64,000 nt of DNA from Luteolibacter arcticus (GTDB taxonomy: Bacteria; Verrucomicrobiota; Verrucomicrobiia; Verrucomicrobiales; Akkermansiaceae). Shown one piece after another: positions 33,554 to 42,437 of this stretch. The DNA is taken from contig NZ_JAPDDT010000004.1 in NCBI RefSeq assembly GCF_025950235.1, forward strand, positions 310,001-374,000. The letters run 5' to 3'. Made by a program: the position numbers and the translations under genes. Each line of letters begins with the position of its first letter. Positions within the stretch are counted from its first letter, which is position 1. A model generated the notes under the pieces. The model was not told where the DNA came from and made no database searches. It worked only from the letters and a program-made list of their open reading frames with translations.

Positions 33554-33668
33554 GAACCGCCAAGACGCCAAGTGCGCCAAGGAAGCAATGATTGATTGTT
33601 GGCGACCGTTGCCGGAGATCGAAGCCAAATCCCTCAAAAACTTGGCGACCTTGGCGTCTTGGCGGTTC
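33554..33668. repeat. Paired inverted repeat in the cvfB upstream region (type C)
   Basis: Two 28-nt arms (33554-33581 and 33641-33668) are inverted copies with about two mismatches. Each arm is built from CGCCAAG units (AACCGCCAAGACGCCAAG). The spacer is ~59 bp. It lies between the stop of the pRiA4b-like gene and the cvfB start codon, so it must be transcribed in the cvfB leader or overlap its promoter. Confidence 0.8.
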
Positions 33669-33680
33669 AAATCTCCCAGA

Positions 33681-34244
33681 TCAGAGCAACTTCCGCTTCT
33701 TCGGGTTCCGCTTCTTGCCGCCGAAGACCACTTCCTTGATGTTGAAAGCCTCGGGGTCGTATTCGCCGCGATACCAGCCGATCTGACCATGGAGCGCTTC
33801 CATGTATTGGAAGGCCCCGCCGAAATCCTCCGGCGGACAGGCGCGGGCACCATCGATCATCAGCGGCCCGGCTTCCTCTCCCTCCTCTTTTTTCTCCAGC
33901 ACGACCTCGTGGATCCAGTCCTCCGCGAAATCGTAGCGGTAGAGCAGGCGCAACGGCAGGCGTTTCTTGCCGATGAAGTCGGCGAGCGTGACCTTCAGCT
34001 CGTCCTGGAACTCGCCGCCCTTCGGCACCTGGTCGGCGAGGCCGACGGGACCGATCACGTCGGTCAACCGCTTGCCCTTGCCGTGGCGGAACTCGTGCGG
34101 GTGCTTGTTTTCCCAGCCCATCGCATCCTGGATGGCGTCGTTGAGCTGGAGGAAATTGAACGACGCCGGCACCGAAAACTGCCGCCAGATCTGCGGCGTG
34201 ATCTGGTAGAGGAAGACTTTGACGACGATGCGCGGCTGGGACAT
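33681..34244 (-). CDS. Plasmid pRiA4b ORF-3-like protein
   Basis: A 187-residue protein from ATG 34244. It opens IVVKVFLYQITPQIWRQF (the family's KVxLxxxxPxIWRRxxVP block), then LNDAIQDAMGWENKHPHEF, YRYDFAEDWIHEVVLEK and ACPPEDFGGAFQYME, which are the standard signatures of the pRiA4b ORF-3 domain. It ends in a basic tail with KKRNPKKRKLL. The family is found on plasmids, in transposons and in chromosomes. Its function is not established. It is leftward like cvfB, with the type C repeat between them. Confidence 0.9.
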   Translation of the reverse strand: MSQPRIVVKVFLYQITPQIWRQFSVPASFNFLQLNDAIQDAMGWENKHPHEFRHGKGKRLTDVIGPVGLADQVPKGGEFQDELKVTLADFIGKKRLPLRLLYRYDFAEDWIHEVVLEKKEEGEEAGPLMIDGARACPPEDFGGAFQYMEALHGQIGWYRGEYDPEAFNIKEVVFGGKKRNPKKRKLL

Positions 34245-34333
34245 GCGCCGGAGCTTGAAAGACCCCGGCGCGGGGCGCAATGCGGGAATCCCCGGTTGTC
34301 GGGGCAACTGCCCCGGCTATTGTGCCGCGGACG

Positions 34334-35770
34334 ATGGGCGAAACGGTAGATCCCGGCCTCGAGAAAACCCGGCGCTACCTGCCGTGGGTGGTGGCCGTGG
34401 CGTTGTTCATGCAGCAGCTCGACGGGACCATCGTGAACACCGCGGTGCCGACCATGGCTGCCTCGCTCGGCGTGGCGTCGCTGAGCCTGAAATCGGTGCT
34501 GACGAGCTATACCATCGCGATTGGCGTGCTGATTCCGCTGAGCGGCTGGCTGGCGGACCGCTTCGGGACCAAGCGCGTGTTCGGTTTCGCGGTGGCGGTC
34601 TTCACGCTCGGCTCGCTCGCCTGCGGTCTGTCGCAGAACCTGCCGATGCTGATTGCCTCGCGGGTGCTGCAAGGGGTCGGCGCGGCCTTCATGATGCCGG
34701 TCGGGCGCATCGCGCTGCTGAAGACCTTCCCCAAGTCCGGCATCTTGCGGGCGATGAACTTCGTGATCATCCCAGCGCTGTTAGGTCCGCTGTTGGGTCC
34801 CCTGACCGGCGGACTCATCGTCCACTGGCTGCCGTGGCGGATGATTTTCCTGATCAATCTACCGATCGGGCTGCTCGGGCTATGGCTGGTGAAAAAACAC
34901 ATGCCGGACCATCGGGGAGTGGAGAATGACCGGCTCGATACGGTAGGCTTCGTGCTCTTTGGCGGCGGCGTCGCGCTCCTGTCGTGGGTGTTGGAGATCT
35001 TCGGCGAGCACTCGATGGACCCGCTGCCGGTGGCCGGTCTGGCGGCGCTTTCGCTGGCACTGATCGGCGGCTACCTGTGGCACTCGCGGAGGGACCCGCA
35101 GCCCTTGCTGCCCCTGGATCTTTTCAAGGTCCGCACTTTCCGCGTCTCGGTCGCGGGCGGGTTCGTCACCCGGCTGGGCATCGCGGGCATGCCGTTCCTG
35201 CTGCCGCTCCTCTATCAGCTCGGCATGGGCTTCACCCCATGGCAGGCGGGCCTGTTGGTGATGCCACAGGCGGGCGCGGCGATCGGGATGAAGCTGCTCA
35301 CGCAGCGAATCCTCGGCCGCTTCGGCCACAAGCAGGTGCTGGTGGTAAACACGCTGCTGATGGGCCTGCTGATCGCGGCTTTTTCCCAAGTCGGCCCCGG
35401 CACGCCGGTGTGGGCGATCCTGCTCTTCAGCGTCGCCCAGGGCTGCGTCTCGGCACTGCAATTCACCGCCATGAACTCGCTCGCCTACGCGGACACCAGC
35501 GATGCCGAAGCGAGCGACGCCAGCACCATGGCGAGCACCGGGCAGCAGCTCTCGATCAGCTTCGGCGTGGCCTTCGCCTCGCTGGTCACCGGGGCCTTCC
35601 TCGGAAGCATCGACCGCTCGGATGCCGCGCTGCTGGTCCCGGCACTGCACAAGGCCTTCCTGCTGTTAGGCGCGGTCAGCGTCGCCAGCGCGGCGACCTT
35701 TCTCACGCTCAAGAAAAGCGATGGCGCGAATGTCAGCGGTCATGGGCAGCCGGCCGATACCGATCCGTGA
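34334..35770 (+). CDS. MFS transporter, DHA2 (EmrB-like) drug/proton antiporter family
   Basis: A 478-residue protein from ATG 34334. It is a polytopic membrane protein with about 14 predicted helices, which is the DHA2 layout. Motif C lies near LDGTIVNTAVPTMA, and GWLADRFGTKRVFG is the A-motif loop between helices 2 and 3. The DHA2 PPIGLLGLWLV-like region (INLPIGLLGLWLV) is present. It should export toxic compounds with proton exchange. No membrane-fusion or outer-membrane partner, and no regulator, is beside it. The start is chosen for the short cytoplasmic N-terminus. Confidence 0.93.
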   Translation: MGETVDPGLEKTRRYLPWVVAVALFMQQLDGTIVNTAVPTMAASLGVASLSLKSVLTSYTIAIGVLIPLSGWLADRFGTKRVFGFAVAVFTLGSLACGLSQNLPMLIASRVLQGVGAAFMMPVGRIALLKTFPKSGILRAMNFVIIPALLGPLLGPLTGGLIVHWLPWRMIFLINLPIGLLGLWLVKKHMPDHRGVENDRLDTVGFVLFGGGVALLSWVLEIFGEHSMDPLPVAGLAALSLALIGGYLWHSRRDPQPLLPLDLFKVRTFRVSVAGGFVTRLGIAGMPFLLPLLYQLGMGFTPWQAGLLVMPQAGAAIGMKLLTQRILGRFGHKQVLVVNTLLMGLLIAAFSQVGPGTPVWAILLFSVAQGCVSALQFTAMNSLAYADTSDAEASDASTMASTGQQLSISFGVAFASLVTGAFLGSIDRSDAALLVPALHKAFLLLGAVSVASAATFLTLKKSDGANVSGHGQPADTDP

Positions 35771-35818
35771 GCTTGGATGTTGAAGCCACTAGCAATGGTG
35801 GGTAGCATCCCTTGAATC

Positions 35819-36592
35819 ATGAAGGCGCTTACCCTTGGTCTGATCTGGTGGTGCATAATCGCTCTCGCGCCGGCCCATGCCCAAGTCGTGCCCTCGGATC
35901 CGTGGGCCAACCTGGAGACGGTAAAGGAGTTCGTAGTTGGACCGGAAAAGCATGACGTAAAGCAAGGTCCACGCCTTCGCATTCAACTTCTAGAACCTGC
36001 TCCCATTTATGGAAGCGGTGGCGGACCAGGGTGGATTACTGACGAAAATGAGAATCTGGATGTCTGGCAAATGGACGTCGGAGATCACGCCTTCCTCTTC
36101 ACCTCCCAACTCGATCTCTTCATCGACAACCTGTATGCGGGCAAATGCAAACCGAACGACGACGTTCGTTACGGTCACGGCCGACTCTGGGTGAATGGAG
36201 TTCCCCGCCTCCTCGTGGAACCTTCCAAAAAACAAAAGCACCTTGTCATTGAAGATCCCGAAGACCCGCAGCCCGAGGGCGGTCTCGTCGATGAAGAGCT
36301 CTGGAAGATTTACGTCAAACCATTTGGATCAAGCGGTGGCAGAGGGACAGAGGGGACGCGCACAATAATTACAAATGGAATGACGGTGATCCGCGTCTGG
36401 AACAACTGGTTCCATCTTCACGGGGTCAACTACGGCCGGGTCAATCCAGGGGACGAAATCCGGGTGAGAGACGGCCGGGTGAGCATCAATGGGAAAGTCC
36501 GCCATCCCGCCTCACCTCAGCCCGACGCTTCCAAGGCGGCGGCCCCGGTTGAGAAAAGCGTATCGCCTCCTGCGAAGCCGGAGGGTCACTGA
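35819..36592 (+). CDS. Orphan secreted protein, lower GC
   Basis: A 257-residue protein from ATG 35819, with a clear signal peptide (MKALTLGLIWWCIIALAPAHAQ). No domain is recognised. The middle has an acidic-aromatic stretch (ENENLDVWQMDVGDHAFLF), then two similar beta units, each with a pattern like GHGRLWVNGVPR and RDGRVSINGKVR, and a Pro/Lys-rich tail. The base composition is clearly lower in GC than its neighbours, pointing to recent acquisition or relaxed selection. Its last bases overlap the stop of the VTT gene in a convergent arrangement. Confidence 0.7.
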   Translation: MKALTLGLIWWCIIALAPAHAQVVPSDPWANLETVKEFVVGPEKHDVKQGPRLRIQLLEPAPIYGSGGGPGWITDENENLDVWQMDVGDHAFLFTSQLDLFIDNLYAGKCKPNDDVRYGHGRLWVNGVPRLLVEPSKKQKHLVIEDPEDPQPEGGLVDEELWKIYVKPFGSSGGRGTEGTRTIITNGMTVIRVWNNWFHLHGVNYGRVNPGDEIRVRDGRVSINGKVRHPASPQPDASKAAAPVEKSVSPPAKPEGH

Positions 36593-37206
36593 AGCAGCTT
36601 CTTCGCCGGCAGCCACAGCAGTGCTGGCACCAGCAGGCTGAAAGCCAGTGCCCAGCCCGGCGCCTCGCGGCCCGCGGCACCGATCCACGCGTAGAGGAAG
36701 CCAACCGGCAGACTGCCACAGATGAGCGAAACGAGGAACCGGCCGAATGGCATGCGCACCAGGCCGGCGGTGCAGGAGACGGCTTCCGGCACGATCGGCA
36801 GCGCACGGGAGAGCGCCACCATCCAGCCCCCGCCGCGGGCGAAGAGCAGCTTGCCCTTCTCGAAATCGCCATCGCCTAACAGCTTTCGCGCCGCCCTCTC
36901 GCCAATCAGCCGCCCCACCCCGTAACCGCACAGTCCCGCGGTGATCGAGCCCGCTGCGGCGACCAGCCCCCCGATGACGGCACCGTAGACGTAGCCGAGG
37001 GCCGACATCACCACGGTCCCCGGCACCGGCAGAAGCAAGTCAGCCGCCAGCAGGCCGATCCCCGCCGCCCACGCCCACGGGCCGGCTCTTTCCAGCCACG
37101 CCACGGAACCGGCAAGCGAAAAGCTCTCCTCCCACGCGCCACCCCACAGCAGCCACGTGCCGAGCACGATGGCGGAGAGGGCGATGAACCAAAGGACCAG
37201 TCTCAT
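36586..37206 (-). CDS. VTT (DedA/TVP38-like) membrane protein
   Basis: A 206-residue polytopic membrane protein from ATG 37206. The VTT core is visible as LLLPVPGTVVMSALGYVYGA (hallmark of the reentrant loop), GLCGYGVGRLIGERAAR and GWMVALSRALPIVPEAVSCTAG, which has the family's R-x-L-P-x-x-P motif. These proteins act as phospholipid scramblases or transporters in envelope homeostasis. It follows the SLC13 gene by 4 bp and must share its transcript. Convergent overlap of 7 bp with the orphan secreted gene. Confidence 0.88.
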   Translation of the reverse strand: MRLVLWFIALSAIVLGTWLLWGGAWEESFSLAGSVAWLERAGPWAWAAGIGLLAADLLLPVPGTVVMSALGYVYGAVIGGLVAAAGSITAGLCGYGVGRLIGERAARKLLGDGDFEKGKLLFARGGGWMVALSRALPIVPEAVSCTAGLVRMPFGRFLVSLICGSLPVGFLYAWIGAAGREAPGWALAFSLLVPALLWLPAKKLLQ

Positions 37207-37210
37207 GACG

Positions 37211-38635
37211 TTAGAAAACCCACCATGCGAGCAGTGACACGACCACGAGGCAAACCCCGTCCAACCAAGCCCCCGCCCGCAGCATCTCACGCTGGGGAAT
37301 CCTGCCGGTGGCGTAGACGATGGCATTCGGCGGGGTGGCCACCGGCAGCATGAAGCCGCACGAGGACGCAAGCGCCAGCGGGATCACCAGCTTGGAGGGC
37401 TCGATGCCAAGCTCCTTCGCCACCGAGTAAAAGATCGGCACCATCAGCGCGGCGGTCGCGGTGTTGCTCGAAAACTCACCGAGCACGATGACAAAGGCCA
37501 GCGAGATGGCGATGATCACGATGACCGGCCACCACGCCACCAAGCTCACGATCTCGCGGGCCAGAAACAGGCTGGAGCCGGTCTTGTCGAGCACCGCGCT
37601 GAGCACGATGCCGCCGCCGAAAAGCAGCAGCACACCCCACTCCGTGCCGGCTTCCACCTGCTTCCAACTCACTGCCCGCGTGACGACCAAGGCCACCACG
37701 ACAAGGAGCGCGACCAAGGTGTCGAAGGAATTGGCAATGCCCAGCCGCGGCGCGATGAGGCCGCCAAAGATCCAACAGAGACCGGCGCTCGCAAAGATGA
37801 CGAGCGTGACGATCCGCGAACGAGTCCAGGTGAAACGCATGAACTCCGGCTTCGTGAAGATGGCCGCCTGCGGCCGGCAGGAGAACCGCAGCACCACGAT
37901 CATGAGCGGCAGCAGAAGCAACATCGAGGGCAGGCCGAAACGCAGCCACTCCACGAAACCGATCTCCAGCTTGGCCGCAGCAATGCCATTCGGCGGCGTG
38001 CCCACCAAAGTACCGAGGCCGCCAATACTGGCAGCGTAGGCCGTGCCGAGCAGCAGGTAGATGGCATTCCCGCGCATGTTTCCCTCGCAGCGGATCTGGC
38101 CGAGGATGCCGATCACCAGCGGGATCATGATCGCCGTGGTGGCCGTGTTGCTCATCCACATCGAGAGCCCGGCGGTGGTGGCAAACACCAAGTACGAGAC
38201 CCGTAGGAAATCACCCTTTCCCGCGAGAACGATGCGATCGGCGATCCACCGGTCGAGCCCCTGCGCGGCCATCGCGGACGAGAGCGCGAAGCCGCCAAAG
38301 AACAGAAAGATCAGCGGATCCGCGAAGCCGGCCATCGCGGATTTCAGGTCCATCACCCCGGTGAGCGTGGCGAGCACCGGCACCAGCAATGCGGTGATCG
38401 CGAGCGGCAGGGCTTCCGAGATCCACAGGAAGCCGATGCAGAAGAAGATGCCGAGGCCCAGCTTCACCTTGGCGGGATCGAGCCCGGCCCCGGCATGACG
38501 GGCCGGATCGATCGGTAGCAACAAGCCTAACGGAAGCAGTGCGAGACCTGCGAGAAGAAGCCAGGTATCCCTCCGCCGGAAGAACGGGCGGGCAGCCTCA
38601 CGGGCAGGGTCTTCCTGAGGGCGTTCTTCGTCCAT
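37211..38635 (-). CDS. SLC13/DASS family anion transporter
   Basis: A 474-residue polytopic protein from ATG 38635. It has LWISEALPLAITALLVPVLA near the N-terminus. The first hairpin motif is WMSNTATTAIMIP (the SNT signature); its mate is GEFSSNTATAALMVPI in the second half, followed by PVATPPNAIVYATG. These are the paired Na+ and substrate-binding motifs of divalent anion/Na+ symporters for succinate, citrate or sulfate. The substrate cannot be told from motifs alone. It lies in the leftward rpsN-fmdB-corC-SLC13-VTT cluster. Confidence 0.94.
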   Translation of the reverse strand: MDEERPQEDPAREAARPFFRRRDTWLLLAGLALLPLGLLLPIDPARHAGAGLDPAKVKLGLGIFFCIGFLWISEALPLAITALLVPVLATLTGVMDLKSAMAGFADPLIFLFFGGFALSSAMAAQGLDRWIADRIVLAGKGDFLRVSYLVFATTAGLSMWMSNTATTAIMIPLVIGILGQIRCEGNMRGNAIYLLLGTAYAASIGGLGTLVGTPPNGIAAAKLEIGFVEWLRFGLPSMLLLLPLMIVVLRFSCRPQAAIFTKPEFMRFTWTRSRIVTLVIFASAGLCWIFGGLIAPRLGIANSFDTLVALLVVVALVVTRAVSWKQVEAGTEWGVLLLFGGGIVLSAVLDKTGSSLFLAREIVSLVAWWPVIVIIAISLAFVIVLGEFSSNTATAALMVPIFYSVAKELGIEPSKLVIPLALASSCGFMLPVATPPNAIVYATGRIPQREMLRAGAWLDGVCLVVVSLLAWWVF

Positions 38636-38704
38636 CGTGCCCGCGGTTCTGGCGGGAGTTGTGGAAGAGAGCAAGCTCTTGCCCGGAATGCGATGCCATC
38701 CGGC

Positions 38705-40135
38705 TCACTCCTCCTCGTCCTCGCCGCCTTCGGCGAGCGCGGGTTCGAGGCGGCGGAAATGGATTTGGCCGACACGCCGGCCATCGGTGCTGGTGACCTT
38801 GGCTTCCCAGCCATTGATCTCCATCGTCTCGCCGACTTCCGGGAAACGGCCGAGCTGCTGGGTGATGTAGCCGCCGACGGTCGTGACCTCGCCGCTATCC
38901 ATGTCGAGTTCCTCGGCCATGACGGAGAGGTCATTGAGGGTCATCGAACCCTCGATCACGAATTCGTTGTCATTGATCCAGTTCGACTCCGGCTTCTCGT
39001 TGTCGAACTCGTCCTGGATGTCGCCGACCAGTTCCTCGATCACGTTGTCGAGGAAGACAATGCCGACCGGAGTGCCGAATTCATCGACCGCCATGGCGAG
39101 GTGGGCGCGCTCCTTGAGGAAGAACTTGAGCAGCATGTCCAGCGGCATGGTGTCCGGGACCATCTTCAGCTCGCGCTTGATCCGCATCAGGTCGGGATCG
39201 GGCGTGCCGACCAGCTTGAGCACGTCCTTGATGTGGATCAGGCCGATGGCGTTGTCGAGGTGACCGCCCTTCACCAGCGGGAAGCGGGTGTGCTTGCTGC
39301 GGCGGGCGACCTCGAGGGCCTTCTCGAAAGGCTCGTCGGCATTGAGCACAACGACTTCCTGGCGCGGCGTCATCACGTCGCGCACCCAGAGTTCGTTCAG
39401 GCCGAGCGCATTGATCAGGATCTCGCGCTCGGTCTCGGTGACTTCCTCGGCCCGCTCGCTTTCGGCGACCAACAGCGCGAGTTCGTCAGACGAGTGGATG
39501 TGCTCGCCCTCCGCCACCGGATCGATGCCGAAGACCTTTTTCAGGATCCAGTTCGCCGTGCCATTGAGCACGCGGATCGCCCAGTGGAAGGACTTGTAAA
39601 AGACATGCAGCGGCCCGGCCAACATCAGCGTGGTGGCGAGCGACTTGCGGATCGCGATCGATTTCGGCAGCAGCTCGCCGATCACCACGTGCAGGAAGGT
39701 GAACGACGCGATCGCGAGCAGGAACGAGGTCGCCTTGATCGGGCTGAAGGTCTTGCCCCAGATGTCCACGGAGACCGGGACGTTCATCTTGTAGAGCAGG
39801 GGCGAAACCAGCGCCTCGACGAACGGCTCGCCCAGGAAACCGAGCGCCAGCGACGCAATGGTAATGCCTAGCTGGTTCGCCGAAAGGTAACCGTCGAGGT
39901 GGCTGACGACGTGATAGGCCGTCTTGCTGGAGTGGGTCGGCTTCTCCTTGTTGACCGCCTCGATCTGGCTCGGCCGCACCTTCACGATGGCGAACTCCGA
40001 GGCGACGAAGAAGGCGTTCAGAAGCAGGAAGAAAACAATGCCGGCGAGATACAAGATCGCCTCGCCGGCCGAGGGAAACTCGGTTCGCAGCTCGGCGGAC
40101 GACGCCAGCAGGAAGATGTCAGGGAGGAAACTCAT
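38705..40135 (-). CDS. CNNM/CorC (HlyC) family transporter-associated protein
   Basis: A 476-residue protein from ATG 40135. The N-terminal DUF21 (CNNM) transmembrane domain has FFVASEFAIVKVRPSQIE and ANQLGITIASLALGFLGEP. Two CBS domains follow (DVMTPRQEVVVLNADEP, and the MAVDEFGTPVGIVFLDN region), then a CorC_HlyC transporter-associated domain with VGGYITQQLGRFPEVGE and WEAKVTSTDGRRVGQI. Members are linked to Mg2+/Co2+ homeostasis. An acidic tail (EGGEDEEE) ends the protein. It starts 6 bp downstream of fmdB. Confidence 0.93.
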   Translation of the reverse strand: MSFLPDIFLLASSAELRTEFPSAGEAILYLAGIVFFLLLNAFFVASEFAIVKVRPSQIEAVNKEKPTHSSKTAYHVVSHLDGYLSANQLGITIASLALGFLGEPFVEALVSPLLYKMNVPVSVDIWGKTFSPIKATSFLLAIASFTFLHVVIGELLPKSIAIRKSLATTLMLAGPLHVFYKSFHWAIRVLNGTANWILKKVFGIDPVAEGEHIHSSDELALLVAESERAEEVTETEREILINALGLNELWVRDVMTPRQEVVVLNADEPFEKALEVARRSKHTRFPLVKGGHLDNAIGLIHIKDVLKLVGTPDPDLMRIKRELKMVPDTMPLDMLLKFFLKERAHLAMAVDEFGTPVGIVFLDNVIEELVGDIQDEFDNEKPESNWINDNEFVIEGSMTLNDLSVMAEELDMDSGEVTTVGGYITQQLGRFPEVGETMEINGWEAKVTSTDGRRVGQIHFRRLEPALAEGGEDEEE

Positions 40136-40141
40136 CCCGGA

Positions 40142-40402
40142 CTAGAGTTTTTCGTAAACGCCTTGGTCTCGGCGTTCGAGTATGGTGAAACCCGCCGATT
40201 TGGCGTCGCTCACGGACAGCGGTTTCGCGATCCGTGGCGTGTTCACCTTGGAAATCACCTTGCGCACCGGTTGGCGGCAAAGCGGGCACTGCTCGAGTGC
40301 CGGGCGGTCAATGGGCCGCCTGAGTTCAAACCCCTTGCGGCAAACGCGGCAAGATCGTTCAGGATCCTCAGGGTTCTCGGAAAGGTATTCGTAGATGGGC
40401 AT
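40142..40402 (-). CDS. FmdB-family zinc ribbon protein
   Basis: An 86-residue protein from ATG 40402. MPIYEYLSENPEDPERSC is the standard FmdB/Zn-ribbon start. Two zinc knuckles are visible, CRVCRKG and CPLCRQP. The C-terminal part is a short helical tail. The family regulates or accompanies amidase and other genes in a few cases, but for most members the role is open. A strong hairpin ends 6 nt before the ATG on the mRNA. Confidence 0.9.
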   Translation of the reverse strand: MPIYEYLSENPEDPERSCRVCRKGFELRRPIDRPALEQCPLCRQPVRKVISKVNTPRIAKPLSVSDAKSAGFTILERRDQGVYEKL

Positions 40403-40408
40403 GAATAA

Positions 40409-40440
40409 GACGGAAGGACGGGCAGTTACCGCCTTCCGTC
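40409..40440 (-). promoter_or_regulatory. Hairpin between rpsN and fmdB abutting the fmdB start
   Basis: GACGGAAGG (40409-40417) pairs perfectly with CCTTCCGTC (40432-40440), with an inner CGG/CCG. On the minus strand the helix ends 6 nt before the fmdB ATG and is followed by TTATTC rather than a T run. It occupies the place of the ribosome-binding site, so it could lower fmdB translation or partly terminate rpsN transcripts. Confidence 0.65.
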
Positions 40441-40466
40441 AAATCTAAGCGGGCAGCGTGCCGGAA

Positions 40467-40736
40467 TTACCAGCTCGACTTCGTCACGCCCGGGATCATG
40501 CCGTGCGAGGCGAGCTCGCGGAAGCTGATACGGGAGAGGCGGAAGCGGCGGATGAAAGCGCGGCGGCGGCCGGAGAACAGGCATCGGTTCACCAGACGGG
40601 TCGGGCTAGCGTCACGCGGCAGCATGGTGAGGCCGATATAATCCTTCTCCGCCTTCAGTTTGTGACGGAGGTCGGCAAACTTGGCGACCGTGCGCTCTTT
40701 GCGCTCGTTGCGTGCAATCCAGCTCTTCTTGGCCAT
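40467..40736 (-). CDS. rpsN: 30S ribosomal protein S14 (zinc-independent type)
   Basis: An 89-residue protein from ATG 40736. It starts [18 protein letters not shown] and has the S14 signatures [14 protein letters not shown] and [23 protein letters not shown], ending IPGVTKSSW. The four-cysteine zinc knuckle of the short S14 type is absent, so this is the C-minus form. It lies apart from the main ribosomal protein operon, as in many PVC bacteria. It leads a leftward cluster including fmdB. Confidence 0.97.
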   Translation of the reverse strand: MAKKSWIARNERKERTVAKFADLRHKLKAEKDYIGLTMLPRDASPTRLVNRCLFSGRRRAFIRRFRLSRISFRELASHGMIPGVTKSSW

Positions 40737-40868
40737 AATTCGGGGCGCGGTGAATACCCCACCAGCAGACCCGTGCAAGCCCAAACTTGGGATTTTCGCG
40801 GGGCAGAATCGTCACTGGGTCGCAACCGGACGTTGCCAGAACGTCGGTGGAAACCGGTTGACCAGCCC

Positions 40869-41369
40869 TCATAATCGATATCCAAAGCGTTCACAATCAA
40901 TGGAGTAAATAACCTGATCCGCTCCAAAACGGACCAGGGATTGCTCCAGCAACATGCCCACCCGCGCAAGCAAACGGATCGATTTTTCATTCAGCGCCTG
41001 GGTCTCCGCTACCACCTTCGTCAGCTTCAGCGTCTGGAAAGCATGCTTGAGAACCGCCGTCACCGCCCAAGCCGCATGGCCATTTCCCTGATGCTCCGGG
41101 AGAAAGGTGTAGGAGACCTCCATGTCATCCCCGTGGTGATGAGGGGCAAGGTAGACCGAGCCGAGGAATTCATCGTCACTGATCCGGCGCACGGACCAGA
41201 CAGAGGATCGCTCCACTTTTCGAAACAAGGCTTCAGCCTTCTCCCTGGCGACCAAAGGGTCGTCCGGCCCGCCGAGGAAGGCGCGGACGACGGGATCCGT
41301 GTAAAGACGAACGAGATGGGGTAAGTCCTCTTCGCGAAGACTCTCGAGCCGGCACTTCGGAGATTCCAT
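40869..41369 (-). CDS. GNAT acetyltransferase (RimJ/RimL-like)
   Basis: A 166-residue protein from ATG 41369. It starts CRLESLREEDLPHLVRL, a typical RimJ/RimL-type N-terminus. The middle is VSYTFLPEHQGNGHAAWAVTAV, with an acetyl-CoA loop QGNGHA corresponding to Q/RxxGxG/A. It then has VVAETQALNEKSIRLLARVGM, the conserved N-x-x-S-x-x-x-x-x-x-x-G-M/F motif. The substrate is unknown. It stands 10 bp from the DUF1460 gene, on the same strand, and may be its co-transcribed partner. Confidence 0.9.
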   Translation of the reverse strand: MESPKCRLESLREEDLPHLVRLYTDPVVRAFLGGPDDPLVAREKAEALFRKVERSSVWSVRRISDDEFLGSVYLAPHHHGDDMEVSYTFLPEHQGNGHAAWAVTAVLKHAFQTLKLTKVVAETQALNEKSIRLLARVGMLLEQSLVRFGADQVIYSIDCERFGYRL

Positions 41370-41379
41370 CAAGGAGAGA

Positions 41380-42333
41380 TCAACGGGTCGCCAGAGGCCT
41401 CGCCCAGAACTTCGACGGAGGCAGGTCATTCGGCCGCAAAACCACGATTCCAGCGTGCTTGGAGCCTTGGTTGAGGTAGTCCGTGATCGGCCGGTCGATG
41501 ATGGTCATCCGGCCCTTGTCGCGGTCCGAGGTGGCATGGGCGAAATAAGCCCGGCCTTGGAGTTTCACGATCAGCCCGACGTGGGAGGTGTAGCCACCGC
41601 TGCCGTTGTAGGTGATCGCGCAGACATCGCCGTCCTGCAGGTAGCCTTCGATGGCGCGGACTCCCTTCTTCGGGATGTGCCAGACCGGCAGGTTCGAGAC
41701 CCGGGCCTCGATGCGGCCCATTTCAGGCAGCAGCGAGGGGCTGTTCCGCAGGTAGCGGTAGCTTTTCCACTGCACGGTCATCTCGCGGATCTCGCGGCGC
41801 AGGCGGACGGCGCCAGGCAGGCGCGGGGTGATGTTTTTCGCCAACCCACGGCGCTCGTTGTCCCAGAAAACCTCCTCCAGGTGGTGCATCCGGCTGAGGT
41901 AGCCGCCGGTGCAGACGCCGCCGCGGTAGCGCTCAACCTCCACCATGTGCAGCATGTCCTGCGGAATGTAGGGAGCCGGCTTGTAGCGGAGCATGCGGGC
42001 GAAGGCCAAGGCGTTCTCGTAGTAGGTCCAGCAGTCCATCCCGCCGAGGTTCACCACCGGCGACTCGATCTTGTCGTGTACCTCCAGCGTGTAGTTCACG
42101 TAGGGTGTGCCAACCATCGCCCGTGCGGCGCGGATGGTGCGGGCGCCGAGCGGGAGTTGCCGCCAGTTCTCCTTTTCCGCCTGCTGGACCAGCGTCCGGA
42201 ATTTCGCGTCGCCCTTGAAGATGGTCCCCATCGGCAGCCGCACCGGGCTCGGCGGGGTGACGGTGTGCTGGGCGGTCACCGGCAGCACGGCCAGCATCAA
42301 GGCGGAGAGGACGACCAATTTCATGCGTCGCAT
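41380..42333 (-). CDS. Secreted DUF1460 (amidase/peptidase-like) protein
   Basis: A 317-residue protein from ATG 42333 (an ATG three codons inside is possible). The signal peptide is LVVLSALMLAVLPVTAQ. The DUF1460 core shows AARAMVGTPYVNYTLEV, then VNLGGMDCWTYYENALAFA with the catalytic cysteine. The C-terminal half has GDVCAITYNGSGGYTSHVGL (histidine) and HATSDRDKGRM. The family belongs to the NlpC/P60-type papain fold and acts as an N-acetylmuramoyl-L-alanine amidase-like enzyme on cell wall or related amides. The usual DCTTFVE of the family is DCWTYYE here. Confidence 0.88.
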   Translation of the reverse strand: MRRMKLVVLSALMLAVLPVTAQHTVTPPSPVRLPMGTIFKGDAKFRTLVQQAEKENWRQLPLGARTIRAARAMVGTPYVNYTLEVHDKIESPVVNLGGMDCWTYYENALAFARMLRYKPAPYIPQDMLHMVEVERYRGGVCTGGYLSRMHHLEEVFWDNERRGLAKNITPRLPGAVRLRREIREMTVQWKSYRYLRNSPSLLPEMGRIEARVSNLPVWHIPKKGVRAIEGYLQDGDVCAITYNGSGGYTSHVGLIVKLQGRAYFAHATSDRDKGRMTIIDRPITDYLNQGSKHAGIVVLRPNDLPPSKFWARPLATR

Positions 42334-42437
42334 CCTACGGAGATCTTAGAAAAAGCAAAGGAGCATTCCGAATCGCCCGCTACGTGGAACGCCGCAGGGC
42401 TTGAAAGGTGAGGGTCGCGGCGGTCATCGTCCCCAGC

